Assembly: GCA_027038775.1 (NCBI GenBank)
Contig: JALWGP010000291.1
Coordinates: 1 to 8,894 of the forward strand
Direction of reading: 5' to 3'
Length of the DNA stretch: 8,894 nt
DNA from: Sedimenticola sp.
Lineage (GTDB): Bacteria; Pseudomonadota; Gammaproteobacteria; Chromatiales; Chromatiaceae
Numbering within the stretch: position 1 is the stretch's first letter; each line of letters starts with the position of its first letter. Positions 1-8,894 of the stretch are shown in pieces. Both the position numbers and the translations under genes were made by a program. The notes below the pieces were generated by a model that was not told the origin of the DNA, did no database searches, and was given only the letters and a program-made list of their open reading frames with translations.

Positions 1-638
1 AACCTGCTGATGATGGTGCCGGCGCCGAAGGCCCAGGCGCGGAAGGGATGGCCGCGCAGCCTCCTGCGCTGCTCCGCCGGCCGCAGATGGTGATTGCCCA
101 TGGGATAGTCCATGTACTCCAGGGCCAGGAACCAGAAGCCCAGCAGCACCCAGAGCAGCGAGCCCACCACGTTCACGCCGGGAATCATCATCAGGATCAA
201 TACCGGCACCGCCCGCACCACGAAGTACCACAGCTTGCCGATCTCGCCGGTGACGGCAGGCAGGATCTCGGCCACCAGGCCGGTGGGCGAGTCGGGGGGC
301 AGCCGGCCGGTGAGTTTCTCCTCCACCCGCGCCGCCAGGATGCCGTTGAAGGGCGAGGCGACGAGGTTGGCGACGATGGTGAAGGAGTAGAAGGTGAGCA
401 GCAGGTAGGCGATGACGAAAAGTGGCCACAGCAGCCACTCGAGGTAGTGCAGCCAGCTCTCCTGGGGCAGGGCCCAGGCGATGAACTGCGCGAAGTAGTG
501 GCTGCCGATCCAGGCGGTGAGGCTGAAGATGAGCACGTTCACCAGCAGCGGCAGGACCACGTAACGGCGCAGCCCCGGCGAGAAGACCAGGGAGAGGCTG
601 CGCAGGGGAAGCAGGAAGGTATTCAGCAGTGAAATCAT
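1..638 (-). CDS. cysZ: Sulfate transporter CysZ (EI24 family), 3' end cut by window edge
   Basis: Inner-membrane protein that takes up sulfate for assimilatory cysteine synthesis. The reading frame opens at an ATG (positions 638-636) and stays open for 212 codons to the left edge with no stop. E. coli CysZ has about 250 residues, so roughly the last 40 are missing. The family signature is visible at residues 174-183 (EYMDYPMGNH, compare QYCDYPFDNH in E. coli). Residues 1-22 (LLNTFLLPLRSLSLVFSPGL) resemble the usual CysZ opening. Hydrophobic stretches lie near residues 26-48, 66-92 and 139-173, as expected of this membrane family, and a conserved-looking SPFNGILAARVEE lies at 95-107. There is no good Shine-Dalgarno sequence before the ATG, only a weak GAG about 10 bases away. 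It follows the MscS-type channel after 178 bases that hold palindromic repeats, so it either has its own promoter there or is read through from upstream. In E. coli cysZ also neighbours zipA-ligA, which supports the call. Confidence 0.9.
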   Translation of the reverse strand, partial: MISLLNTFLLPLRSLSLVFSPGLRRYVVLPLLVNVLIFSLTAWIGSHYFAQFIAWALPQESWLHYLEWLLWPLFVIAYLLLTFYSFTIVANLVASPFNGILAARVEEKLTGRLPPDSPTGLVAEILPAVTGEIGKLWYFVVRAVPVLILMMIPGVNVVGSLLWVLLGFWFLALEYMDYPMGNHHLRPAEQRRRLRGHPFRAWAFGAGTIISR

Positions 639-663
639 GGTGTCGTCACTCGGTTCTCGTTGT

Positions 664-688
664 GTAGGAGGCCCGCCCCCGGGCCGAA
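664..688 (+). repeat. REP-like palindromic element, copy A
   Basis: A GTAGGA head (664-669) is followed by a perfect 6-bp stem, GGCCCG (670-675) and CGGGCC (680-685), closing a CCCC loop, then GAA. The layout of a GTAG tetranucleotide beside a short GC-rich hairpin is that of REP elements, which RAYT (TnpA-REP) transposases are known to recognise. It reads on the plus strand, opposite to copies B and C, and ends 26 bases before the cysZ start. The REP assignment rests on architecture seen here; the genome-wide copy number is unknown. Confidence 0.6.
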
Positions 689-699
689 CCGGAACCCAT

Positions 700-723
700 T
701 CGCGGCGGGGGCGCCGCTGCCTG
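700..723 (-). repeat. REP-like palindromic element, copy C (degenerate head)
   Basis: On the minus strand this reads GCGGCG, CCCC, CGCCGC, GA. Its stem, loop and tail match copy B over 19 identical bases (700-718 equals 797-815). The GTAGGA head is replaced by CAGGCA, so it looks like a decayed copy. It faces copy A at a distance of 11 bases, forming an inverted pair as in a BIME, and repeats copy B directly with a 97-base offset. Confidence 0.55.
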
Positions 724-732
724 TTTCCTGGT

Positions 733-763
733 CGGCGGCGGAAAAGCGTGGTTTCCCGCCGCC
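733..763. other. Imperfect GC-rich hairpin between REP-like copies
   Basis: GGCGGCGGAAA (734-744) can pair with TTTCCCGCCGCC (752-763), leaving one bulged base and a 7-base loop. It lies between REP-like copies C and B, downstream of the channel gene. No run of T follows on either strand, so it is not a standard intrinsic terminator. It could stabilise the 3' end of the channel mRNA or be a diverged repeat, and its role cannot be decided from sequence. Confidence 0.4.
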
Positions 764-796
764 TCCGCTTCGCGCCGCACTTCCCTGTGCGAGGGG

Positions 797-820
797 TCGC
801 GGCGGGGGCGCCGCTCCTAC
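797..820 (-). repeat. REP-like palindromic element, copy B (contains mscS-type gene stop codon)
   Basis: On the minus strand a GTAGGA head (820-815) leads into the stem GCGGCG (814-809) and CGCCGC (804-799) around a CCCC loop, ending in GA. This is the most intact copy next to copy A and has the same plan. The TAG within its GTAGGA head is the stop codon of the upstream channel gene. The hairpin therefore begins three bases after the stop, where it would form in the mRNA right behind the terminating ribosome. Confidence 0.65.
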
Positions 821-2511
821 AGGGGGTGCTGGGCGATGCGGCGGGCTGCCTCCCGCGCCTCCTCGGGCGTGGGCGAGGCGGCGGGCGCTTCGCGCGCCTC
901 CTCCTGGTGCAGGTGGATGGTCTGGGTGGGGAAGGCGAACTCCACGCCCAGCTCATCGGCCAGGCGCAGGGCGTCGAGCAGGAAGCGGTGGCGCTCGCGC
1001 AGCTCGGTGGTCCAGTCGGGGGTCTCCCAGAAGACGTAGATGAGGATCTCCAGGGCGCTGGCCCCCAGGTCGTTGAACCAGATCTGGAAGTAGTCCTTGC
1101 GCATGTAGGGGTGCTGGCGCACGATCTCGCGCAGCCCTTCGCAGAAGGCGTCGATCTTCTCCGGCGGGGTGTCGTAGGTGACGCCAAACTTCTGCTTGTA
1201 GCGTCGGTAGCGGCGCGCGCCCATGTTGTCCACCTCGGCGGTGATGAAGCGCGAGTTGGGGATGGTCACCAGGGAGTTGTAGAAGGTGCGGATGCGGGTG
1301 CTGCGGAAACCCATGTGCTCCACGGTGCCCTCGATGCCGTCCACGATGATCCAGTCACCCACGGTGAAGGTGCGGTCCATGAGCACCGTGATGGAGCCGA
1401 AGAAGTTCTGCACCAGGTCCTTGGCCGCCAGGGCGAAGGCCAGGCCGCCCAAGCCGAGGCCGGCGAGCAGCCCGGTGACGTCGATGTTGAGGTTGTCCGC
1501 CACGAAGACCACGCCGCCCACGGCGATGAAGATCTTGAGGGTGCGGCTCACCATGGGCACCAGTACGTCGTCCACCCGGTTGTCGGTGCTGGCGGCCTTC
1601 TCCGCCAGCAGGGCCGAGACCACGTCCACCAGCCGCCAGGCGGTCCAGACGGCGGCGATGCTGGCCAGCAGCTTCACCGCCACCAGCAGCACCAGCAGCA
1701 CCTCCTCGGGCAGCCCCAGCAGCAGGATGCCGATCCACCAGACGGCCGCCATCAGCATCAGCCCCAGCGGGCGCAGCCGCCGGTCGGCGTCGCGGATGCG
1801 CGAGGCCACCTGCGGGAAACGGGCCAGCCAGCGCCGCATGGCCAGCCGCGCCAGGAACTGGGCGATGCGGTCCACCACCACGCCCACGGCGATGATCAGC
1901 AGCAGGCCGATCCACTGCCAGTTCTGCAGGATCACGGTGCGCTCGGTGAGCCAGCCGGGCAGCTGCTGGCGCAGCCGGATGTGCAGGGGCAGCCACTCGG
2001 CGTTGCCGGCCCCGCTCACCTGCGTCTGCCGGGTGGCCACCTCCTCGAGGATGGCCGGCAGGGCGGCGCTGGTCTCCCGGTCGAAGAGCCCGCGGCCGTC
2101 CTCCACGCGGCCGATGCGCACCTCGCCGCTGCCGTAGCGCCCGAACACCCAGGGCTTGCCCTCCTTGCGCGCCGGCACCCGGTCGAGGTTCACCTCGCGC
2201 GTCTTGTCCAGCACCTCCAGCAGCATCCAGGCGAGGTCCTCGCCCCGCTCGCGCCGCACCAGGGGGTTCACCTCGCTCAGGTCCAGGGTGCTCACCGCGT
2301 CCTCAATGCGCTCGGGCTTGCCCCGCTTGATGTCGTTCATGGCGTGGAGGAAGGTGCCCATGGTGGCGCGGGGGCTCTCCAGCGCGGCGGGCACCGCCGG
2401 GGGCTTCTCTGCCGGTTTCTCTGCCGGCGCCTTCTCTTCGGCCGGGGCGCCGAGGGCCAGCAGGGCGAGAAAGAGCAGAACGAGACTGCGACGGAAAAGA
2501 CTGGGCTTCAT
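817..2511 (-). CDS. MscS-type mechanosensitive ion channel with N-terminal periplasmic domain
   Basis: Predicted inner-membrane channel that opens under membrane tension and releases solutes on osmotic downshift. It has 564 residues; E. coli MscS has 286. Residues 1-24 look like a signal peptide (MKPSLFRR, then a Leu-rich core, then a possible APA cleavage site at 22-24). A low-complexity Ala/Glu/Lys/Pro linker (25-42) and a soluble, probably periplasmic region to about 190 follow; I do not recognise that region. Hydrophobic segments lie near 197-216, 248-267, 270-292, 324-340 and 346-378. The last is the pore helix with GLGLGGLAFALAAKD (351-365) and NFFGS (369-373). The beta domain follows (RTFTVGDWIIVDGIEGTVE, 380-398; TIPNS, 416-420), then the C-terminal alpha/beta domain to FPTQTIHL (527-534) and a charged tail. 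The start is supported by AAGGAGGT at 2531-2524 plus a closer GGAG at 2521-2518. The exact MscS subfamily is not certain, so no symbol is given. Confidence 0.9.
   Translation of the reverse strand: MKPSLFRRSLVLLFLALLALGAPAEEKAPAEKPAEKPPAVPAALESPRATMGTFLHAMNDIKRGKPERIEDAVSTLDLSEVNPLVRRERGEDLAWMLLEVLDKTREVNLDRVPARKEGKPWVFGRYGSGEVRIGRVEDGRGLFDRETSAALPAILEEVATRQTQVSGAGNAEWLPLHIRLRQQLPGWLTERTVILQNWQWIGLLLIIAVGVVVDRIAQFLARLAMRRWLARFPQVASRIRDADRRLRPLGLMLMAAVWWIGILLLGLPEEVLLVLLVAVKLLASIAAVWTAWRLVDVVSALLAEKAASTDNRVDDVLVPMVSRTLKIFIAVGGVVFVADNLNIDVTGLLAGLGLGGLAFALAAKDLVQNFFGSITVLMDRTFTVGDWIIVDGIEGTVEHMGFRSTRIRTFYNSLVTIPNSRFITAEVDNMGARRYRRYKQKFGVTYDTPPEKIDAFCEGLREIVRQHPYMRKDYFQIWFNDLGASALEILIYVFWETPDWTTELRERHRFLLDALRLADELGVEFAFPTQTIHLHQEEAREAPAASPTPEEAREAARRIAQHPL
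2405..2427 (-). repeat. Two tandem 12-base units inside the channel gene
   Basis: TTCTCTGCCGG on the plus strand occurs at 2405-2415 and again at 2417-2427, a period of 12 bases. A weaker third unit follows to the right. It encodes the A-E-K-P repeats of the linker right after the signal peptide of the channel. Such a linker can tolerate changes in unit number, so its length may vary between strains. It is low-complexity coding sequence, not a separate element. Confidence 0.6.
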
Positions 2512-2517
2512 GGTGTT

Positions 2518-2531
2518 CTCCGAACCTCCTT
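2518..2531 (-). promoter_or_regulatory. Strong ribosome binding site of the channel gene, with a second nearer GGAG
   Basis: AAGGAGGT (2531-2524) matches the anti-Shine-Dalgarno sequence very well but ends 12 bases from the ATG, slightly far. GGAG at 2521-2518 sits 6 bases from the ATG. This is the best ribosome binding site in the window. It lies in the 30-base gap after slyX and fixes the channel start. Confidence 0.6.
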
Positions 2532-2541
2532 TCGGCTGGTG

Positions 2542-4801
<2,260 letters not shown>

Positions 4802-5590
4802 TCAGGCGCGTTGAAGCTTCTGGGAGAGCCGCAGCCGGCGCCGGTGCTCGGCGATGCTGTCGCGGGTGTGCTGGATGCTCTGCTTGGTGAGCACGGCGCG
4901 GTTCTCGTCCTGGAGCACGCCGCCCAGGGTCTCCGCCACCTGGTTGGCGGCGAAGAGCATCTCGGAGTAGATCTCCAGCCCGTCGCGCACGCCCGGCAGC
5001 TGGGTGAAGAAGAGCAGCCCCGGCGTGGTGAACCCTTCCATCTCGTCGAAGGGGAAATGGCCCGGCTCCACCATGTTGGCCACGCTGAAAAGCACCCGGT
5101 CGGGGTAGCGCGGATCGTGGCGGTGGAAGATCTCCATGGCGCCGGGCTTCAGCTCCGCCTCCTCCAGGGCGGCGAGGATCTCGGGGCCGCTGAAGACACC
5201 TTCCTTCTTCACCAGCCCGATCTGCACCACCATCTGGGGCACCCCCTCCTGCAGCGCCGGGTCGGTGTGCAGGTAGTCGTCCTGCTCGGTGGCGCTGAAG
5301 TCGAGCTCCGGCTGGACCTCCTCCTCCGCCGGGGGCTCCTCCTTCTGCACCAGCCGGATGGAGACGCCGGGCTCCGGGGAGATCTCGCGGTCGTCGGTGG
5401 CGGTGAAGCTGGGCACCGCCTCCTCCCCGGACTCGTCCAGCCCGTACTCCTTGCGGATCCTGCGCGCCTGCCGCAGGCTCAGCCCCTTGAGCCGGCGCCG
5501 GGAGCGCTTGTACCGGTCCCAGAGATAGATGGCCGCCACCAGGGCCATGCCGGCCAGCAGCAGTATCAGGCGTAGTTGATCCGCATCCAT
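4802..5590 (-). CDS. zipA: Cell division protein ZipA
   Basis: Bitopic inner-membrane protein that anchors FtsZ to the membrane at the division site through its C-terminal domain. With the start chosen here it has 262 residues, shorter than E. coli ZipA (328). Residues 5-24 (QLRLILLLAGMALVAAIYLW) form the N-terminal membrane anchor, as in the family. A basic stretch (KRSRRRLKG, 28-36) follows, then an acidic linker to about 115. The ZipA FtsZ-binding domain runs from about 120 to 250, with FTTPGLLFFTQLPG (187-200) and LGGVLQDENRAVLT (222-235), close to the E. coli pattern. The frame is open 28 codons further upstream. That extension would put a charged stretch before the anchor and overlap the protease gene, so ATG at 5590-5588 is preferred; a purine-rich GAGAGAG lies about 10 bases before it. 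The ligA gene follows after 9 bases, in the same frame. Confidence 0.93.
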   Translation of the reverse strand: MDADQLRLILLLAGMALVAAIYLWDRYKRSRRRLKGLSLRQARRIRKEYGLDESGEEAVPSFTATDDREISPEPGVSIRLVQKEEPPAEEEVQPELDFSATEQDDYLHTDPALQEGVPQMVVQIGLVKKEGVFSGPEILAALEEAELKPGAMEIFHRHDPRYPDRVLFSVANMVEPGHFPFDEMEGFTTPGLLFFTQLPGVRDGLEIYSEMLFAANQVAETLGGVLQDENRAVLTKQSIQHTRDSIAEHRRRLRLSQKLQRA

Positions 5591-5614
5591 CGTCTTCGGC
5601 TCTCTCTGCACGGA

Positions 5615-5633
5615 TTGCCCGGATTCTATACCT
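5615..5633 (-). promoter_or_regulatory. Possible -10 box before zipA
   Basis: On the minus strand the 43-base gap between the protease stop and zipA contains TATAGAAT, an AT-rich island in otherwise GC-rich sequence and a fair sigma-70 -10 candidate. No good -35 box is seen 16-18 bases upstream. It may drive zipA-ligA-slyX separately from the protease gene, but this is weak evidence. Confidence 0.25.
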
Positions 5634-8441
5634 TTATCCGCCTGCCGGGGTATCCGGGATGGTCCTAGCCCCACCGAAGCGGGTGCCCGGCGACCAGGCC
5701 ACCAGCTCCCGGGGCCGGCGCAGCAGGCGCTGGCGCAGGAAGCGGAGCAGTTCCTGCCGCTCCAGCCCCTCCACCTCCTCCGCCAGCCGGCGGCGGTAAT
5801 CGAAGGTGTAGCGCTCCCGTTCCAGGTTGTCGAGGTAGCGCAGGGTGCGCTCCAGCAGGTTCTGGTCCTTCTTGCGCAGCTTCGCCACCAGGCCCGCCCT
5901 GTGGGTCTCGAACTCCTCGTTGCTCATGGAGGCCACCTGCTTCCCGAGATCCGCGACGAAGGCATGGATACGCTTCTCCACTTCCGCCGCAGGCGCCGCC
6001 GAGGACTGCACCAGGAAGAGCAGCCCCGGCAGCCGCTCCTTCTCCCAGGGCACCGCGGCCACCACGTAGCCCAGCTGCTGCTCGGTGCGCAGGGCACTGT
6101 AGAAGGGGTTCTGCGCGATCTGCGCCAGCAGCCGCCAGCGCGCTGCCTCGCCCAGGGAGCGGTCCTCGCCCTGGTAGTAGGCGGCCACCACCGAGTCGGG
6201 GTGGTCCACGGGGTACTCGAGCCGCTCCACCCGGCCCGGCTCCAGCCGCCGCACCACGGGATCCGGCACGGGTTCGAGCCGCGACTCCGCCAGCAGGGTT
6301 TCACGCAGCTGCGCCTCCATGGCACGCGCCTCGTCGGGCGTGAAGTTGCCGTGGGCCAGCACCCGCAGCTCGGCCCGCCGGAAGAGGTTGCGGGCGTAGC
6401 GGAGCAGCGCCTCCCGGTCGAGGGGTTCCAGGGCCGCCAGCCTCTCCTGCGGGCTCCAGGAGGGCTTCACCAGGGCGCGGTCCAGGGCACCCAGCACCTG
6501 GCGGAAGGCGCGGTCCAGCGACCGGTTGGCCAGCTCGCGCGCCAGCCTGCGCTTGAGCACCCGGAACCGGGCCTCGGTGAATTCGGGCTCCGCCAGCGCC
6601 TGGAGCACCTTGCCCAGCAGCACCGCCTGCTTGTCGTCGTAACCGTGGACCATGAGCAGCAGGCCGCGGCCGGTGGGCGCCAGGGAGTAGCCCAGCCCCG
6701 CCACCTGCGCCGGGTAGGCGTACTCGTTGAGCCGGTCGTTCACCAGCTCCACGAACAGTTCCAGGGCCACGGCGTGCGCTGCGGTGTCCCGCGCCGAGGG
6801 GAACTCGAAGCTGACGGTGAAGGCGCCGCGCGGCACGCCGAAGCTGCCGTCCTGCTGGAACCAGAGGCTCACCCCCTCCCCCTCTTCCAAGGGCCTGGGC
6901 ACGGGTGAGGGGTCGGCCACCGGCTTGAGCGCCACCCGCTCGGGCAGGAAGGGGTTGGGTTCCGGCAGGGCCAGCTCCGCCAGCCAGCGGCTCTTCCCGG
7001 GGCCCTCGGACCGCGGTGGCCTGCCCAGGGCATAGGGGACCTGGTACCACTTCTCCACCCGGTCGGTCTTCACACCCTGGTCCACCAGGGTGAGGGAGAG
7101 GTTCTCCGGCCGCAGCCCGTCGAGCATGCGGCGAATCAATTCCGGGTCGTACCGCTGCAGCAGGTTGCCGGCGGTGAGCACCTCGTCGCCCGGGTAGTCG
7201 AGGAGACGGGCGGAGAGCTCCACGGCGTAGTCTCCCGGCGCGCTCTTCTCCTCGAAGCGGAAATCCAGCGCCCGCTTGCGCGCCAGTTCGTCGAAGCGCC
7301 ACCGCTCGATCCCTTCCCGGCGCAGCAGGTCCACGTAGGCGAAGAAGGCCTCGAGGATCTCGGGCACGTGCTTCATCCCCTCGTCGGTGAGCTCCATCTC
7401 CACGCTGAAGAGGGACTCGGCGTCGTCCAGGTTCTGCCCCGACGCCGTGAGGGCGTCGAGCCAGCCGCGGCGGCGCAGCACGGCGAGAAGGCTTCCCGGC
7501 CCCTCGTCGCCGATGAAGTGGGCGAGGTAGTAGAGGGGGCCCTCGCGGTAGAAGGCCTTGGCCGGTGGCAGGGGAAAGCCCAGCTCCAGCTTGTGCAGCT
7601 TCTTCAGCGGCACCACCGAGACCTGCACCGGCAGCTGCCGCGGCAGGTAGAGGCGCTCGTCGGGTGCAGGCTCGAAGCGCCGCGCGCCGTGGTCGGGAAC
7701 GGCGGAAAACTTCTCCACCACCCAGCGGCGCAGCACCGGCAGGGGCTCGCGCCCGATCACCGCCAGCCCCATGAGGTTGGCCGAGTAGTGCTCCCGGTAG
7801 AACTTCAGCAGGTCCTCACGCACCGGGTGGCCCGGCCGGTCGGCCAGGGTCTCCAGGTTGCCCACGGAAAAGCGCGACCAGGGGCTCTTCGGGTTGTAGC
7901 CCTGGCGCTGGGCGGCGCCGATGCGGCGGTCGTCGTCCTTGAGCTTGAGCTGGTACTCGGAGTGGACGGCGTGCTTCTCCCGCTCCACGTAGCGGGCGTC
8001 CATGAGCGGGGCGATGAAGAACTGGGCGAAGCGGTCCAGCGCCGGCTCCAGCGCCCCGGGCTTGATGTCGAAGTAGTAGGTGGTCCGGGTGCCGGCGGTG
8101 AAGGCGTTGTCCATGCCACCGTTCTTCTTGATGAAGTCGGAGTAGCCGTCCACTTCGGGATATTTCTCAGTGCCCATGAAGAGCATGTGCTCCAGGAAGT
8201 GGGCCAGCCCTTCGCGATCGGGCGGGTTGCTGTTGCTGCCCACCCCCACGGTGAGGGCCGCGGCCGCCTTGTCCGTCTCCGGGTCGGAGACCAGCAGTAC
8301 CCGCATGCGGTTGGGCAACACCAGGTACTCGTACTGGCGCGGGTCGTTGGGGCTCTTGACCACCTCCACGGCCCGGGCCTGGGCCGGGGCGAGGAAGGCG
8401 AGGGCCAACAGGGGCAGCAGGAAGGCGAGGATCTTCTTCAT
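5634..8441 (-). CDS. Periplasmic M16A zinc metalloprotease (pitrilysin/insulinase family)
   Basis: Predicted secreted zinc peptidase that degrades peptides and small proteins enclosed in its chamber. It has 935 residues, close to E. coli pitrilysin PtrA (962). Residues 1-24 are a clear signal peptide (MKKILAFLLPLLALAF, then a QARA cleavage site), placing it in the periplasm. The inverted zinc motif HFLEH is at 81-85 (H81 and H85 ligands, E84 catalytic). The third ligand is E162 in AVHSEYQ, giving exactly the HxxEH-x76-E spacing of the family. GDEGPGSLLAVLRRRGW (311-327) belongs to the second domain. The C-terminal half keeps LRTEQQLGYVV (784-794), whose R785 and Y792 correspond to the substrate-binding Arg and Tyr of insulin-degrading enzyme. 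All four M16 domains appear present, so it should be active. It starts 68 bases after pgpA and ends 43 bases before zipA. Its Shine-Dalgarno sequence is poor (GGAG 13 bases from the ATG). It could be called ptrA, but orthology is not proven. Confidence 0.95.
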   Translation of the reverse strand: MKKILAFLLPLLALAFLAPAQARAVEVVKSPNDPRQYEYLVLPNRMRVLLVSDPETDKAAAALTVGVGSNSNPPDREGLAHFLEHMLFMGTEKYPEVDGYSDFIKKNGGMDNAFTAGTRTTYYFDIKPGALEPALDRFAQFFIAPLMDARYVEREKHAVHSEYQLKLKDDDRRIGAAQRQGYNPKSPWSRFSVGNLETLADRPGHPVREDLLKFYREHYSANLMGLAVIGREPLPVLRRWVVEKFSAVPDHGARRFEPAPDERLYLPRQLPVQVSVVPLKKLHKLELGFPLPPAKAFYREGPLYYLAHFIGDEGPGSLLAVLRRRGWLDALTASGQNLDDAESLFSVEMELTDEGMKHVPEILEAFFAYVDLLRREGIERWRFDELARKRALDFRFEEKSAPGDYAVELSARLLDYPGDEVLTAGNLLQRYDPELIRRMLDGLRPENLSLTLVDQGVKTDRVEKWYQVPYALGRPPRSEGPGKSRWLAELALPEPNPFLPERVALKPVADPSPVPRPLEEGEGVSLWFQQDGSFGVPRGAFTVSFEFPSARDTAAHAVALELFVELVNDRLNEYAYPAQVAGLGYSLAPTGRGLLLMVHGYDDKQAVLLGKVLQALAEPEFTEARFRVLKRRLARELANRSLDRAFRQVLGALDRALVKPSWSPQERLAALEPLDREALLRYARNLFRRAELRVLAHGNFTPDEARAMEAQLRETLLAESRLEPVPDPVVRRLEPGRVERLEYPVDHPDSVVAAYYQGEDRSLGEAARWRLLAQIAQNPFYSALRTEQQLGYVVAAVPWEKERLPGLLFLVQSSAAPAAEVEKRIHAFVADLGKQVASMSNEEFETHRAGLVAKLRKKDQNLLERTLRYLDNLERERYTFDYRRRLAEEVEGLERQELLRFLRQRLLRRPRELVAWSPGTRFGGARTIPDTPAGG

Positions 8442-8509
8442 GGAAAGGGGCTCACTCCGTTGTTGTCTTTCTCGCAGGTCAGACCCGGCAAACCGCCGGC
8501 CGTTCCGCC

Positions 8510-8894
8510 TCAGGCCTGCCAGTGGCCCGCCGCCAGCTGCAGCACCACCCAGCCGTAGAGGCCCGCCAGCAGGTCGTCGAGCATGATGCCCAGCCCCCCC
8601 TTCACCCGCCGGTCCAGCCAGCCGATGGGCCAGGGCTTGAGGATGTCGAAGAGGCGGAAGAGCAGGAAGCCCGCCACCACCCAGGGCCAGCCGGCGGGTG
8701 CGGCGATCATGGTGACGAGGAAGCCGGCGAACTCGTCCCAGACGATGCCGGGGTGGTCGTGGACGCCGAGGTCCCGGGATGCGCGGTCGCAGATCCAGAT
8801 GCCGGCCAGGATCACCACCGCCAGCACCGCCAGGTAACCGGCCAGCGGCAGGCGCGCCATCAGCAGGTAGAAAGGAACCGCCGCCAGGGTGCCG
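8510..8894 (-). CDS. pgpA: Phosphatidylglycerophosphatase A, 5' end cut by window edge
   Basis: Inner-membrane enzyme that removes phosphate from phosphatidylglycerophosphate to give phosphatidylglycerol, a main membrane lipid. The visible 127 residues match the family closely: GVHDHPGIVWDEF (visible residues 43-55) and GGLGIMLDDLLAG (99-111) hold the conserved acidic and histidine residues, and FRLFDILKPWPIGWLDR lies between. Hydrophobic segments surround these motifs. An ATG occurs at 8860, but the frame stays open to the right edge and the residues before it (GTLAAVPFYLL) match the family pattern. The true start is therefore outside the window and about 40 residues are missing. The protease gene follows after 68 bases. 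Confidence 0.95.
   Translation of the reverse strand, partial: GTLAAVPFYLLMARLPLAGYLAVLAVVILAGIWICDRASRDLGVHDHPGIVWDEFAGFLVTMIAAPAGWPWVVAGFLLFRLFDILKPWPIGWLDRRVKGGLGIMLDDLLAGLYGWVVLQLAAGHWQA

Noticed and set aside
48..632. Plus-strand open frame of 194 codons
   Set aside because: It is antisense to cysZ, whose minus-strand translation carries the family signature DYPMGNH and several membrane segments.
5591..5674. 28-residue N-terminal extension of ZipA
   Set aside because: It would place a charged stretch before the membrane anchor and overlap the end of the protease gene by 41 bases. The family starts directly with the anchor.
8485..8499. Possible terminator between pgpA and the protease gene
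   Set aside because: Only a 5-bp stem (CCGGC/GCCGG) with a 5-base loop and no T-run follows on the minus strand.
8858..8860. ATG as the start of PgpA
   Set aside because: The frame remains open upstream to the window edge and those residues (GTLAAVPFYLL) match the family, so this Met is internal.

Overview
The window is a GC-rich stretch of ordinary bacterial core chromosome. Seven genes all read on the minus strand, so transcription runs from the right edge to the left. ZipA, SlyX, CysZ and a CysZ-ZipA-LigA neighbourhood point to a gammaproteobacterium. The high GC and the GTAGGA-type palindromic repeats fit a lineage such as Chromatiales/Ectothiorhodospiraceae or a relative, but that finer placement is inference.

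Layout in the direction of transcription: (1) pgpA, phosphatidylglycerophosphatase A, cut at its 5' end by the right edge; (2) a complete periplasmic M16A zinc protease of the pitrilysin/insulinase type; (3) zipA, the membrane anchor of FtsZ; (4) ligA, NAD-dependent DNA ligase; (5) slyX, a small coiled-coil protein; (6) a 564-residue MscS-type mechanosensitive channel with an extra periplasmic domain; (7) cysZ, a sulfate transporter, cut at its 3' end by the left edge.

The block from the protease to the channel is tightly packed: gaps of 43, 9, -14 and 30 bases. It probably forms an operon or a set of overlapping transcripts. The zipA-ligA pair is a classic gammaproteobacterial linkage. The genes do not make one pathway; they are housekeeping functions in phospholipid synthesis, periplasmic proteolysis, divisome anchoring, DNA joining, osmotic protection and sulfate uptake.

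The only substantial non-coding stretch is the 178 bases between the channel and cysZ. It holds three copies of a small palindromic element: GTAGGA, a 6-bp GC stem, a CCCC loop, the other arm, then GA. They are arranged as an inverted pair plus a direct copy, and a further imperfect hairpin lies between two of them. This resembles REP/BIME elements. One copy supplies the stop codon of the channel gene, and two copies differ by changes that keep the stem paired. I see no CRISPR array, insertion sequence, prophage, tRNA or rRNA, and no convincing new defence or biosynthetic system.
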